DNA of 64,000 bases from CANNDT01 sp945876205 (GTDB lineage: Bacteria; Acidobacteriota; Vicinamibacteria; Vicinamibacterales; UBA2999). Where the stretch lies: the NCBI GenBank assembly GCA_947503365.1, contig CANNDT010000007.1:19225-83224 (forward strand), read 5' to 3'. Within the stretch, counting starts at the first letter, position 1; the number at the start of each line of letters is the position of its first letter. Position numbers and translations under genes: made by a program. Positions 35,671-47,350 of this stretch are shown one piece after another. The notes beneath the pieces were generated by a model. The model was not told the DNA's origin. It did no database searches and worked only from the letters and a program-made list of their open reading frames with translations.

Positions 35671-37914
35671 ATGCGATTGAAGCGTGTCATACCCGCGGCG
35701 CTCGTACTGTGCGCCGCGGCGGCGGTGGTCGTCCAGGCCGCCCTGCCGACCTTCTGGCAAGTCTCGACCGAAAGCGAATTCCTGCAGGGTGAAGTCGAGA
35801 ACCTGTCGATCGACAACTACGGCCGCCTGACACTCGGTCCGACGGCGGCGCCGGTCTACGAATCGAGCGCGCCGTTTCTCTGGACGCTCGTCAGCGCGCC
35901 TGACGGATCGACGTTCGTCGGCAGCGGCAACGAGGGCCAGGTCTACCGCATCGATAACGACGGCAAGGGCTCGGTGTTCTTCGATGCCGAGGAGCTCGAG
36001 GTCCACGCCATGGTGCTCGCGCCCGGTGGCGGCCTCTACGTCGGCACCTCGCCCGACGGCAAGATTTACAAGGTGGACGCCGCGGGCAAGGGGACGGTCC
36101 TCTTCGACCCGCCCGACAAGTACATCTGGAGCCTGGCGGTCGACAAGACGGGCAACGTCTTCGCGGGCACCGGCGACAAGGGCATCATCTACAAGATCAC
36201 CCCCGACGGCAGGGGCACCGCGTTCTACCAGACCAAAGCCACCCATGCGATGACGCTCGCCTTCGATGGCAGCGGCCGCCTGCTCGCAGGCACCGAGTCG
36301 CCGGGACGCGTCTTCCAGATCGATGCGGCGGGCAAACCGTTCGTGCTGCTCGACTCCCCCTACAACGAGATCCACACGCTGCGCGTCGACCCGAAAGGCG
36401 TGATCTACGCCGCCGCCGTCAGCGCACGCGCCGGCGCTACGCCGGCGACGCCGACGATCGACCTGCCGGCGGCGCCCGCAGGCCAGCCCGTGGCCTCGGT
36501 CTCAACCGAGATCACCGCCATCTCGATCGTGGCGGATGTCTCCACCACGGCGGCAGCGATTCAGGGAAACGCGCGGAGTAATACCGGCCCGGGCGCCGGC
36601 GCCATCTACCGGATCATGCCGGACGGCGCGTGGGACATGGTCTGGCAACTGCGCGAGGACTCGCCCTACGACATCGCGTTCGACACCGACGGCAGCCTCA
36701 CGGTGGCGACCGGCAATGAAGGCAAGATTTATCGTCTGAGCGGCGATCCGCTTCAGCCGATGCTCGTCGCGCGCGCCAGCGTGCAGCAGATCACGGCGCT
36801 GGTTCCCGACCGCTCCGGCCGCATCCTCTTCGCCACCTCCAACCCCGGCAAGGTGTTTCGCCTCTCGCAGACGCGCACCGACAAGGGTACCTACACCTCC
36901 GATGTCCGCGACGCGCAGACCGTGGCAACGTGGGGAGCGATCAAATGGCAGGCGACGGTACCGACAGGCACCAAGGTCGAGGTCTCGACCCGTTCTGGAA
37001 ACACGCGGACGCCGGATGAGACCTGGAGTGACTGGAGTCCCGCGTATCCTGCGCGCGAAGGCAGCGGCATCAGCAGTCCACGGGCGCGGTACCTGCAGTG
37101 GCGCGCGGTGCTGAGCGGCACGCGAACCGAGGCGCCCGTTCTCACGTCTGTCGTCGCCGCGTACCTTCCGCGCAACACGCGTCCGCGCGTGACGTCGATC
37201 ACGATTCACCCGCCCGGCACCGTCTTCCAGCGTCCCTTCCCCACTGGCGATCCTGGCCTGGCCGGCTTCGAGGGAGAAACGCCGGATCAGCGCGCCGTGG
37301 CCCAGACCCAGCAGGGCGGCAACCAGGCGAACCTCGGCCGGCGCTCCTATCAGCGCGGGCTGCTGACCTTTGTCTGGCGCGCGGAAGACGACAACCGCGA
37401 CGACCTGACGTACGACGTCCAGTACCGCCGCGAAGGCGATGACACCTGGCGCCCGCTGAAGCGCGCGGTCAACGACCCGATCCTGGTGTGGGACACGACC
37501 TCGGTGCCGAACGGCCGCTATCTCCTCCAGGTGGTGGCGTCTGACGCCCGGTCGAATTCACCGGCGACGGCGCTGACCGGCTCGATGGAAAGTACGACAT
37601 TCGACATCGACAACATGCCGCCGACGATCGTCGTCACGGCGGTGCGTCGCGACGGTCCGCGCAGGGTGATTGTGTTCGACGTGCGGGATGAGGATTCCGC
37701 GGTGGTGAAAGCCGAGTACTCACTCGACGGCGATCGGTGGCAGGCGATCTATCCGAGGGATGGGATTGCCGACTCCCGGTTCGAGCAGTTCGAGCTGCCG
37801 CTCGACGGCGAAGCCGCCAGCCGCGCCGTGGTGATTCGCGCGACCGACTCGCTGAACAACGTTACAAGCGCCCGCGCCGAGGCACCGGCACCGGCAGCGG
37901 CGGCGAACCGCTGA
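35671..37914 (+). CDS. Exported beta-propeller / Fn3-like protein
   Basis: 747 residues. Signal peptide RVIPAALVLCAAAAVVVQA. Residues about 70-250 contain at least five similar blades (GNEGQVYRIDNDGKGSVFF, DGKIYKVDAAGKGTVLFD, DKGIIYKITPDGRGTAFY), then a low-complexity Ala/Thr stretch around residue 255-310, another blade set, and a C-terminal region with FVWRAEDDNRDDLTYDVQYR and DARSNSPATALTGSMES typical of Fn3-like domains. Probably outer surface or periplasmic binding; no enzyme motif seen. Paired with the S55-like peptidase; the 3' end overlaps the convergent anti-sigma gene by 53 nt. Confidence 0.8.
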   Translation: MRLKRVIPAALVLCAAAAVVVQAALPTFWQVSTESEFLQGEVENLSIDNYGRLTLGPTAAPVYESSAPFLWTLVSAPDGSTFVGSGNEGQVYRIDNDGKGSVFFDAEELEVHAMVLAPGGGLYVGTSPDGKIYKVDAAGKGTVLFDPPDKYIWSLAVDKTGNVFAGTGDKGIIYKITPDGRGTAFYQTKATHAMTLAFDGSGRLLAGTESPGRVFQIDAAGKPFVLLDSPYNEIHTLRVDPKGVIYAAAVSARAGATPATPTIDLPAAPAGQPVASVSTEITAISIVADVSTTAAAIQGNARSNTGPGAGAIYRIMPDGAWDMVWQLREDSPYDIAFDTDGSLTVATGNEGKIYRLSGDPLQPMLVARASVQQITALVPDRSGRILFATSNPGKVFRLSQTRTDKGTYTSDVRDAQTVATWGAIKWQATVPTGTKVEVSTRSGNTRTPDETWSDWSPAYPAREGSGISSPRARYLQWRAVLSGTRTEAPVLTSVVAAYLPRNTRPRVTSITIHPPGTVFQRPFPTGDPGLAGFEGETPDQRAVAQTQQGGNQANLGRRSYQRGLLTFVWRAEDDNRDDLTYDVQYRREGDDTWRPLKRAVNDPILVWDTTSVPNGRYLLQVVASDARSNSPATALTGSMESTTFDIDNMPPTIVVTAVRRDGPRRVIVFDVRDEDSAVVKAEYSLDGDRWQAIYPRDGIADSRFEQFELPLDGEAASRAVVIRATDSLNNVTSARAEAPAPAAAANR

Positions 37915-38620
37915 CGGGCGCCGAGGTCAACCACACCATATCGACAGCCACGGCGCGATCGGACGGCGCTTCCGAGGGCGCGAACCGTGAGTGCCGCACG
38001 GCGTCGAGCAGTCCACCCACGTCGGCCGTCAACGCCGAGCCGTCACGGCGCCGCACGTTGGCCCGCTCGAGCTCGAGCATCCTGTAATCCGCAATCCGTT
38101 GTCCGCGGGTGACCATGGTGGCCAGCGCGAAGACGGCTTCCTCTTCGGGCACGCCCTCGAGAATCCAGCCGGTCTTGATGCGGCTGGCATTCGCCGTCGA
38201 CTCCATCACGCCGGCCATCGAGTCGCTCTCGCCGTTGGCTGCGTGCAGCACGCCGACCGCCGTGCAGAGGCAGGCGATCAGGGCAGCCGAGGCCCCAAGC
38301 GCCGGCCAGAAGAGGCGCATGTCCTCGAACGCGGTACGCACCCACACCCCAAACGATTGATCGCGCTCGGCGCCAATTCGCGTGAGTACGGCAGCCTGCA
38401 CCGCGATCATGGCGCGGGCTTCCTCGGGTTCGCGGGGTGGCCGCACCGCGCCAACGCGGAGCGACGCGCCAATCAGCCGCATGTCTTCGACGCGCGCGCC
38501 ACATGTCCGGCACCAGCGGAGGTGCGCCTCCACCGCGACCTGGTCGGCCATGGCCAATTCGTCGTCGATGAACGCGTCGAGCATCGCGCGCGCGGTGTCG
38601 CAACCGAGGTACGGCGTCAT
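37862..38620 (-). CDS. Zinc-finger anti-sigma factor (membrane-anchored)
   Basis: 252 residues. N-terminal anti-sigma zinc domain with HLRWCRTCGARV (H-x3-C-x2-C) after LDAFIDDELA. One membrane helix near residues 118-140 (LFWPALGASAALIACLCTAV). Periplasmic part of about 110 residues has no recognised motif. Overlaps the ECF sigma gene by 4 nt (ATGA), the standard sigma/anti-sigma pairing. Confidence 0.88.
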   Translation of the reverse strand: MTPYLGCDTARAMLDAFIDDELAMADQVAVEAHLRWCRTCGARVEDMRLIGASLRVGAVRPPREPEEARAMIAVQAAVLTRIGAERDQSFGVWVRTAFEDMRLFWPALGASAALIACLCTAVGVLHAANGESDSMAGVMESTANASRIKTGWILEGVPEEEAVFALATMVTRGQRIADYRMLELERANVRRRDGSALTADVGGLLDAVRHSRFAPSEAPSDRAVAVDMVWLTSAPVSGSPPLPVPVPRRGRL

Positions 38621-39270
38621 GACCGCACTCCCAGCAGATCGGCGCGAAGCGCCTGTCGCGCGCGCGTCAGGCGCGATTTCACGGTGCCGATGGCGATGTC
38701 GAGCGAGAAGGCGATTTCTTCGTAGCGAAGGCCGTCCACCTCGCGCAGGATGAGCGCCGTGCGCTGATCGAACGGCAGCCGGTCGAGCGCCTGCCAGATA
38801 TACGTCGCGGTCTCCTTGCTGGCGAGCAACCGATCGGGGAGCACGTCCTGCTTGCCCTCGAGCTCGCCGGAGTGCTTCAGGTGCTCATCGAGCGACACTT
38901 CGTCGCCGCGACAGCGCCGGCGCCACCAGCGCTGCCGGTTGCGAACCTGGTTGATCACGATCCGGTAGATCCAGGTGCGAAGGGCCGACTGGCCGCGGAA
39001 TCCCGAGAGGGTGCGGAAGACGCGGAGGAACACTTCCTGGGAGATGTCGAGGGCCTCGTCGCGATCGCCCAGCAGGTTGAGGGCGAGGCTGTAGACCATC
39101 CGTTGGTGGGTGGCGACCAGCTCCGCGCAGGCCGCTTCGTCGCCGGCGGCGCACCGCGCGATGAGCGCAGCTTCCCCGGAATCGACGTCTGACCAGCTGA
39201 TGGCGCCAGCGTTCTTCACGAAATCTCCACGGAACGGTGTAAGCATGGAGTTTAGCATCAACGACAACAC
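38617..39270 (-). CDS. ECF-family RNA polymerase sigma factor
   Basis: 217 residues (or 209 from ATG 39246). Region 2 reads VATHQRMVYSLALNLLGDRD and EALDISQEVFLRVFRTLSGF, with YRIVINQVRNRQRWWRRR; region 4 reads LDRLPFDQRTALILREVDGL and YEEIAFSLDIAIGTVKSRLT. RpoE-like. Controlled by the anti-sigma encoded just downstream; target regulon not visible. Confidence 0.93.
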   Translation of the reverse strand: MLSLMLNSMLTPFRGDFVKNAGAISWSDVDSGEAALIARCAAGDEAACAELVATHQRMVYSLALNLLGDRDEALDISQEVFLRVFRTLSGFRGQSALRTWIYRIVINQVRNRQRWWRRRCRGDEVSLDEHLKHSGELEGKQDVLPDRLLASKETATYIWQALDRLPFDQRTALILREVDGLRYEEIAFSLDIAIGTVKSRLTRARQALRADLLGVRS

Positions 39271-39317
39271 TGGCTCTGTAGGCTTTTAGACCCCGAAGTG
39301 GCCCCGATGTTCCTTGG

Positions 39318-39323
39318 TAGAAT
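39318..39323 (+). promoter_or_regulatory. -10 element TAGAAT ahead of the TPR gene
   Basis: TAGAATCG with 10 nt between the hexamer and the ATG at 39334, the same octamer and similar spacing as at 6085 and 58882; suggests a very short or absent leader. No good -35. Confidence 0.35.
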
Positions 39324-39333
39324 CGCGTCATCC

Positions 39334-40611
39334 ATGAAACGCCTGGTCGTCGTATCCGTGGGCGTCGCCGCCCTCGTCGTCGGCATCCTGGTCGCCTGGT
39401 ATTCCGTCCGCCAGGACCGCGAATTCCAGCGCCTGATCGCCGCCGGGGATGCCGCCGTCGTTCAGGACCAGACGTTTGTCGCGATCGAAGCGTTCAGCGG
39501 CGCGCTCGCGCTCAAGCCCGACTCCATGCTCGCGTATCTCAAGCGCGGCGATACCTACCGCCGCCGCAGCGAGCTGACGGCGGCGCTGCGCGACCTCCGC
39601 CAGGCCGCGACGCTGGATCCCGGCGCGCCCCGCCCGGTCGAGCTCCTCGGCGACGTCAACGTCGCGATGGGGCGGTACGAGAACGCCATCGAGCAATACC
39701 GCCGATTCATCGCCCTCGACGACCGCGCGCCACGCGTCCTCTACAAGCTGGCGCTCACCTACTACCGCAACGGCCAGGCCGCGCTGGCGATCGAACCGCT
39801 CCGCCAGGCGGTCGCCTTCGACGATCGATTCGTCGAGGCGCATTACCTGCTCGGCATGTGCCTGCTCGAGCGCAAGCGCGACGCGGATGCGCTTCGTTCG
39901 TTGACCCGCGCGATCGAGATCAATCCGACGTTCGCCGCGGCGCGCGAGGAGATGGCCGACATCTACACCCAGCGAGGACGCAGCCGCGACGCCATCGAGC
40001 AGCTCGAAGCGCTGGCGGCGCTCGAGCCCGCACGTGCCGAGCGGCTCGTCAGCGTTGGGCTTGCGTACGCGCGCCTGGGCCGCACTGATGCCGCCATCCT
40101 CACGCTTGGCCGCGCGGCCGAACGTTTTCCAGAAGAACCGGTGGTCTATACCGCGCTTGGGCGTGTGTGGCTTGAAGCCGCGGAGACGCGAGACGATCGC
40201 GTGGCCTTGAGCAAGGCGATTGGCGCACTGCAGCCCACGGCGGGCCGGGCAACCGCGTCGAGCGAAGCCCTCGCTTTGTACGGCCGCGCGCTCTATCTAT
40301 CTGGAGAGATTGGCGGAGCCGAGCGGACGCTCCAGGAAGCAACCACGCGGATGCCGGTTGAACCGCTCGCCTTCCGCTACCTCGCGGCGGCAGCCGATCG
40401 CCTTGGCCATGTCGCGCCTGCCCGGGACGCGCTGCGCCGATACGTCGCGCTCATCGACACTCCCGATGCGCCGACGCTCGCCCTCCTCGCCGACGCGCAC
40501 CGGCGGCTTGGCGAGCTCGCCGCCGCCCGCGCCACGGTTGCCAAGGCACTGGCGCTCGAACCCGAGAACGAGGCGCTGTTGCGGCTGCAGCGCCGAATCG
40601 GGCCGACCTGA
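39334..40611 (+). CDS. Membrane-anchored tetratricopeptide-repeat protein
   Basis: 425 residues from ATG 39334. N-terminal membrane helix (RLVVVSVGVAALVVGILVAW) then at least eight TPR units with the typical 34-residue rhythm, for example QTFVAIEAFSGALALKPDSM, ALAIEPLRQAVAFDDRFVEA and DALRSLTRAIEINPTFAAA. Likely a periplasmic scaffold; no partner gene evident. The upstream in-frame ATG at 39298 adds 12 residues and would sit ahead of the -10 element. Confidence 0.85.
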   Translation: MKRLVVVSVGVAALVVGILVAWYSVRQDREFQRLIAAGDAAVVQDQTFVAIEAFSGALALKPDSMLAYLKRGDTYRRRSELTAALRDLRQAATLDPGAPRPVELLGDVNVAMGRYENAIEQYRRFIALDDRAPRVLYKLALTYYRNGQAALAIEPLRQAVAFDDRFVEAHYLLGMCLLERKRDADALRSLTRAIEINPTFAAAREEMADIYTQRGRSRDAIEQLEALAALEPARAERLVSVGLAYARLGRTDAAILTLGRAAERFPEEPVVYTALGRVWLEAAETRDDRVALSKAIGALQPTAGRATASSEALALYGRALYLSGEIGGAERTLQEATTRMPVEPLAFRYLAAAADRLGHVAPARDALRRYVALIDTPDAPTLALLADAHRRLGELAAARATVAKALALEPENEALLRLQRRIGPT

Positions 40612-40614
40612 GGG

Positions 40615-41418
40615 TCAGGCCCGCCTGTCGCGGGTCATCGGATCGAGCCGATCCCGCAATCCATCTCCCAGGAAGTTGAACCCGAGCACGAGCACCGCAA
40701 TCGCGATGCCCGGAAAGATGGTCAGGTGCGGCGCGTCGAGCAGATGCCCTCGCCCGTAGCTGAGCATCGTGCCCCAGCTTGGCGTCGGCGGCTGCACGCC
40801 CAGACCGAGAAAACTGAGCGCCGCCTCCGCGAGGATCGCGCCGCCCATGCCCAGCGTGGCCTGCACCGTGACGGCGGGCAGCGTCGTCGGAATCACATGG
40901 CGCGCGAGGATCCGCGGCGTGGTCGCCCCCAGCGCCTTGGCCGCCTGCACGAACTCGAGCTCACGCGAGCGCAGCACTTGCCCGCGGACCAGTCGCGCGT
41001 AGCCCACCCAGCCGATCAGCGACAACGCCAGCACCACGTTCGTCAGGCTCGGCCCAAGGACCGCGACGAGCGCGATCGCCAGCAGCAGGCCGGGAAAGGC
41101 CAGCAGGATATCCACGATCCGGCTGATCGCTTCGTCGATGCGTCCGCCGTAATACCCGGCGATCGAGCCGAGGACGATGCCGACGAGCGACGATACGCTG
41201 ACGACGACGAGGCCGACCATCAGCGAGATGCGGGCGCCCGACAGGACGCGGGCGAAGATGTCGCGGCCCAATTCGTCCAGCCCGAACCAATGCAAACCAG
41301 TTGGCCCCTCGAGTCTCAGCGCTAGTTCCTGCGACGCGGGATCGAACGGCGCGAGCCACGGTCCGAAGACCGCCGCGAGCACCGTCACCAGGACGATGAC
41401 GCCGCCTAGCCGCGCCAT
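40615..41418 (-). CDS. ABC transporter permease, DppC/OppC type
   Basis: 267 residues with about six membrane helices. HWFGLDELGRDIFARVLSGA and the binding-protein-dependent EAA loop EFVQAAKALGATTPRILARH identify a peptide/nickel-type permease; ends FLGDGLRDRLDPMTRDRRA. Pairs with the DppB-like permease upstream (3-nt gap). No ATPase or solute-binding protein is in the window. Confidence 0.93.
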   Translation of the reverse strand: MARLGGVIVLVTVLAAVFGPWLAPFDPASQELALRLEGPTGLHWFGLDELGRDIFARVLSGARISLMVGLVVVSVSSLVGIVLGSIAGYYGGRIDEAISRIVDILLAFPGLLLAIALVAVLGPSLTNVVLALSLIGWVGYARLVRGQVLRSRELEFVQAAKALGATTPRILARHVIPTTLPAVTVQATLGMGGAILAEAALSFLGLGVQPPTPSWGTMLSYGRGHLLDAPHLTIFPGIAIAVLVLGFNFLGDGLRDRLDPMTRDRRA

Positions 41419-41421
41419 CGG

Positions 41422-42342
41422 CTACTCATAGCGAATCCGCGGATCGAGCACGCCGTAGACCAGGTCGGTGAGCAGGTTCATCGCCACGTAGGTCACGGCG
41501 ATGAGCAGGATGCAGCCCTGCACGAGCGGGTAGTCGCGGAAGCCGATCGACTGAATGAGCAGACGGCCGATCCCCGGCCACGCGAAGACCGTTTCGGTGA
41601 TCACCGCTCCGGTCAGCACGGCGCCGAACTGGAGGCCGATCAGCGTGACGACCGGGATGAGGCTGTTCCGAAACGCGTGATGCATCACCGAGCGCCAGCG
41701 GGAGGCGCCTCGAGCGCGTGCCGCCTGCACGTACGGTTCGCGCAGCTCCTCGAGAAGGGTTGCGCGGGTCATCCTCGCGAGGATGGCGGCCAGGGCCGCG
41801 CCGAGCGAGATCGCCGGAAGGATCAGGTGCGCAGGCGTACCACGGCCTGATACAGGCAGCCATCCGAGCTCGATTGAAAAGACGATCGCGAGAAGCGGAC
41901 CGAGCCAGAAATTCGGCACCGAGACGCCGACCAGCGACAAGGTCGTGGCGGCGTGATCGATCGCCGTCCCCCGTCCCACCGCCGCCGCAATACCGAGCGG
42001 AATCGAGAAGGCGATCGACACCAGCATCGCCGCGGCCGCCAGCTCGAAGGTCGCCGGAAGCCGTTCGAGGATCGCCTGCGTGACCGGTTGGCTCGTCCGC
42101 AGCGAGGTGCCGAGATCCCCGCGCACGGCGCCGCCGAGAAAGGCGCCGTACTGCTCGAGCAGTGGACGATCGAGACCGAGCCTGGCGCGCAGCGCCGCGA
42201 CATCCTCTTGCGACGCCGTCTCGCCGAGCATCGCCAGCGCCGGGTCGCCTGGTATCAGGTGAATCAGTGAGAAGACCAGCGTGGCGACGCCGAGCAGCAC
42301 CGGAATCGTGAGCACAAGTCGCCGTGCGAGAAACCGCAGCAC
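41422..42342 (-). CDS. ABC transporter permease, DppB/OppB type
   Basis: 306 residues, six predicted helices. LVFSLIHLIPGDPALAMLGE opening, VQAARARGASRWRSVMHHAF (EAA loop), and RNSLIPVVTLIGLQFGAVLT. Imports oligopeptides or similar with DppC. Preceded on the same strand by the FitAB-like pair, 9 nt after the toxin stop. Confidence 0.93.
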   Translation of the reverse strand: MLRFLARRLVLTIPVLLGVATLVFSLIHLIPGDPALAMLGETASQEDVAALRARLGLDRPLLEQYGAFLGGAVRGDLGTSLRTSQPVTQAILERLPATFELAAAAMLVSIAFSIPLGIAAAVGRGTAIDHAATTLSLVGVSVPNFWLGPLLAIVFSIELGWLPVSGRGTPAHLILPAISLGAALAAILARMTRATLLEELREPYVQAARARGASRWRSVMHHAFRNSLIPVVTLIGLQFGAVLTGAVITETVFAWPGIGRLLIQSIGFRDYPLVQGCILLIAVTYVAMNLLTDLVYGVLDPRIRYE

Positions 42343-42351
42343 GTCGTCATT

Positions 42352-42768
42352 CTACCGATCCCGGAACGGATTCAGGCAGTGGATCCCGGTCCGGGCGACG
42401 TCTTTCGTGTTTCGCGTCACGAGCGTGAGCCCATGTATCTTCGCCGTTGCCGCAAGAAGTGCGTCGATGACCGGCAGAGACTGCCCCGCGTTCATGCGTC
42501 CCCACTCCTCGGCAACGGCCTTGTCGACCGGCAGCAGTCGCTCGCTGAAGCCGTCGACAAGACCGCGCAGCCAGCGGTTGAGTACGCGCGCCGTATCAGG
42601 ATCGCGCCGCTCGACGCTCTCGACGCCGCGCCGCAGCTCACCCACCGTGAGCACGCTCAGAAAGACATCGGCATCGGCCACCTCGGAGAACCAGCCGACT
42701 ACACCCGCGTTCGCGCGCGGACCCTTGCGCAGTTCCGAAACGATGTTCGTGTCGACCAGGTAGCTCAC
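42352..42768 (-). CDS. PIN-domain toxin, FitB-like
   Basis: 138 residues. YLVDTNIVSELRKGPRANAG (first Asp), LTVGELRRGVE (Glu), LPVIDALLAATAKIHGLTLV (Asp) and VTRNTKDVARTG (last Asp) give a complete PIN site. Overlaps the antitoxin stop by 4 nt. Confidence 0.92.
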   Translation of the reverse strand: MSYLVDTNIVSELRKGPRANAGVVGWFSEVADADVFLSVLTVGELRRGVESVERRDPDTARVLNRWLRGLVDGFSERLLPVDKAVAEEWGRMNAGQSLPVIDALLAATAKIHGLTLVTRNTKDVARTGIHCLNPFRDR

Positions 42769-42998
42769 AAGCGAACCTTGCGCCCCTTGTCCTGCACGCG
42801 CGCGAAATCGGCGTCGTCGCCTCCGGCCGGCATATCAAGGAGGCACTCCTTGAATGACCGGTGCTTTCGATGCGTCAGCAGCGCGGCGCGCAGAATTTCC
42901 CGATGCTCCGCCTCGGTCGACCGGCCATGCTCCGCCGCCCGCCGGCGGAGCCGCGCCACGATCTCGTCGTCCAGGTCACGCACGATCAATTGCGCCAT
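42765..42998 (-). CDS. FitA-like ribbon-helix-helix antitoxin
   Basis: 77 residues from ATG 42998. AQLIVRDLDDEIVARLRRRA then EHGRSTEAEHREILRAAL is the RHH pattern of FitA/StbC antitoxins ('rsmeeevReiL'). The palindrome at 42997-43015 includes its start codon. The ATG used is the one followed by the family core; the open frame upstream is unrelated. Confidence 0.9.
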   Translation of the reverse strand: MAQLIVRDLDDEIVARLRRRAAEHGRSTEAEHREILRAALLTHRKHRSFKECLLDMPAGGDDADFARVQDKGRKVRL

Positions 42999-43015
42999 GC
43001 TATCAATGATAGCAT
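42997..43015. promoter_or_regulatory. Palindromic operator of the FitAB-like pair
   Basis: ATGCTATCAATGATAGCAT: 9-bp perfect arms around a single central base, overlapping the antitoxin start codon. FitA-type RHH dimers bind such inverted repeats at their own promoter. Confidence 0.65.
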
Positions 43016-43033
43016 CGGTCAGCTGTCTATGGC

Positions 43034-45946
<2,913 letters not shown>

Positions 45947-45978
45947 GGTTCGTGACAATGCAACGGACGGTTCATGAC
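45947..45978. promoter_or_regulatory. Direct repeats upstream of the sigma-54 activator
   Basis: GGTTCGTGAC (45947-45956) and GGTTCATGAC (45969-45978) are direct repeats 22 nt apart, i.e. about two helical turns, immediately before the activator start codon and in the divergent region shared with aroC. They could be a regulator-binding site; this is speculation from spacing and position. The rest of 45979-46129 shows no gene. Confidence 0.25.
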
Positions 45979-46129
45979 GAAACGCTCGGAAATCTGGGGC
46001 TTGGGGCGGCGAGATCGCAGCTTTGGACGCAGCGTCATCGGCGCACGCGTTGCACTTTCTGCAAGCCTCGTGTCCTCTTGGCAGGAGGCGCGCGGGCCGG
46101 AGCGATCGGACTGGAAACGCTCCATTGAG

Positions 46130-46135
46130 TAAAAT
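46130..46135 (+). promoter_or_regulatory. -10 element TAAAAT ahead of aroC
   Basis: TAAAAT with 9 nt between the hexamer and the aroC ATG (46145), implying a leaderless or near-leaderless transcript. No clear -35 or ribosome site. Confidence 0.4.
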
Positions 46136-46144
46136 GAACGTCTG

Positions 46145-47350
46145 ATGCTCAGATTTCTCTCCGCCGGCGAGTCTCACGGCCAGGCGCTCGTGGTGACCGT
46201 CGACGGCATGCCTGCCGGTCTTCAACTCGACATCGACGCCCTCAACGCTCAGCTCCGCAGACGGCAGGGCGGCTACGGCCGCGGCCGCCGCATGGCCATC
46301 GAGAGCGACCAGGCCGAGATCCTCGCGGGGGTGCGCCACTCCCGCACCACGGGCGCGCCGATCGCCCTGCTGATTCGCAACCGCGACTGGGTCAACTGGC
46401 AGCAGACGATGTACGTGGAGGCGGAGATGCCGGAGGGCGCGAGCGGGACCAAGCGCGCTGACGTCACCCGTCCCCGTCCTGGCCATGCTGACCTCGCCGG
46501 AGCCATCAAGTACGGTCACGACGACATCCGCGACGTCCTCGAGCGCGCCAGCGCGCGCGAGACCGCGGCACGCGTCGCCGCCGGGAGCCTGGCGCGGCAG
46601 CTCCTGGCCCAGTTCGGCGTCCAGATTGCCAGTCACGTCTCGGCGATTGGCGATGTCGTCCTGCCCGAAGACCGGATCGTGTCCTTTGCCGAAGCGGAAG
46701 GCATCCCCGAGGATGCACCCCTGCGGTGCGTGGACGCCGAGCTTCAGCAGCGCATGATGGCGTTCATCGACAACGCGCGCGAGGCGGGCGATACGGTGGG
46801 CGGCGCGTTCGAGATCATCGCCAGCGGCGTTCCTCCCGGCCTGGGGTCATACGTCCAGTGGGACCGGAAGCTCGACGGCCGCCTCGGCCAGGCGTTGATG
46901 TGCATTCACGCGATCAAGGCGGTGGGCATCGGCATCGGCCCCGACGTGGCGTTCCGGCCCGGCTCACGGGTTCACGACGAGATCCTTCCGCCCACGGGAA
47001 CCACGGTCGCCGATCGTCCGACCAATCGCGCCGGCGGCCTCGAAGGCGGCGTCACCAACGGCGAGGACGTCAGGGTCAGCGCCTTCATGAAGCCGATTGC
47101 CACGCTGATGAAGCCGCTCCGGTCGGTTGATTTGACGACGATGACCGAGGCGCCGGCGGCGATCGAGCGCAGCGACGTATGTGCCGTGCCTGCGGCCGCC
47201 GTCGTGGGCGAGGCGATGGTGGCATTCGTCCTCGCCGATGCCTTCCTGGAGAAGTTTGGAGGCGACTCGATCGACGAGATCGACGCGCACTACCGCGCCA
47301 CCGCCGAGCAGGTCCGCCAGCGCTTCGCCGCACGCGGCAGCGTCGTTTAG
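46145..47350 (+). CDS. aroC: Chorismate synthase
   Basis: 401 residues. Makes chorismate from EPSP using reduced FMN. Signatures FLSAGESHGQALVVTVDGMP, QGGYGRGRRMAIESDQ, ERASARETAARVAAG and a C-terminal DLTTMTEAPAAIERSDVC. Separate from the aromatic supraoperon; first gene of aroC-def-fmt. The def GTG follows the stop with no gap. Confidence 0.97.
   Translation: MLRFLSAGESHGQALVVTVDGMPAGLQLDIDALNAQLRRRQGGYGRGRRMAIESDQAEILAGVRHSRTTGAPIALLIRNRDWVNWQQTMYVEAEMPEGASGTKRADVTRPRPGHADLAGAIKYGHDDIRDVLERASARETAARVAAGSLARQLLAQFGVQIASHVSAIGDVVLPEDRIVSFAEAEGIPEDAPLRCVDAELQQRMMAFIDNAREAGDTVGGAFEIIASGVPPGLGSYVQWDRKLDGRLGQALMCIHAIKAVGIGIGPDVAFRPGSRVHDEILPPTGTTVADRPTNRAGGLEGGVTNGEDVRVSAFMKPIATLMKPLRSVDLTTMTEAPAAIERSDVCAVPAAAVVGEAMVAFVLADAFLEKFGGDSIDEIDAHYRATAEQVRQRFAARGSVV

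Noticed and set aside
33859..36375. 838-residue minus-strand open frame opposite the S55 peptidase and propeller genes
   Set aside because: Arg/Asp/His-rich composition typical of the complement of high-GC coding DNA; the plus-strand genes have signal peptides and recognisable domains.
45947..46636. N-terminal extension of the sigma-54 activator to 46636
   Set aside because: It would overlap aroC (start 46145) on the opposite strand by about 490 nt and encodes no recognisable domain; ATG 45946 suffices.
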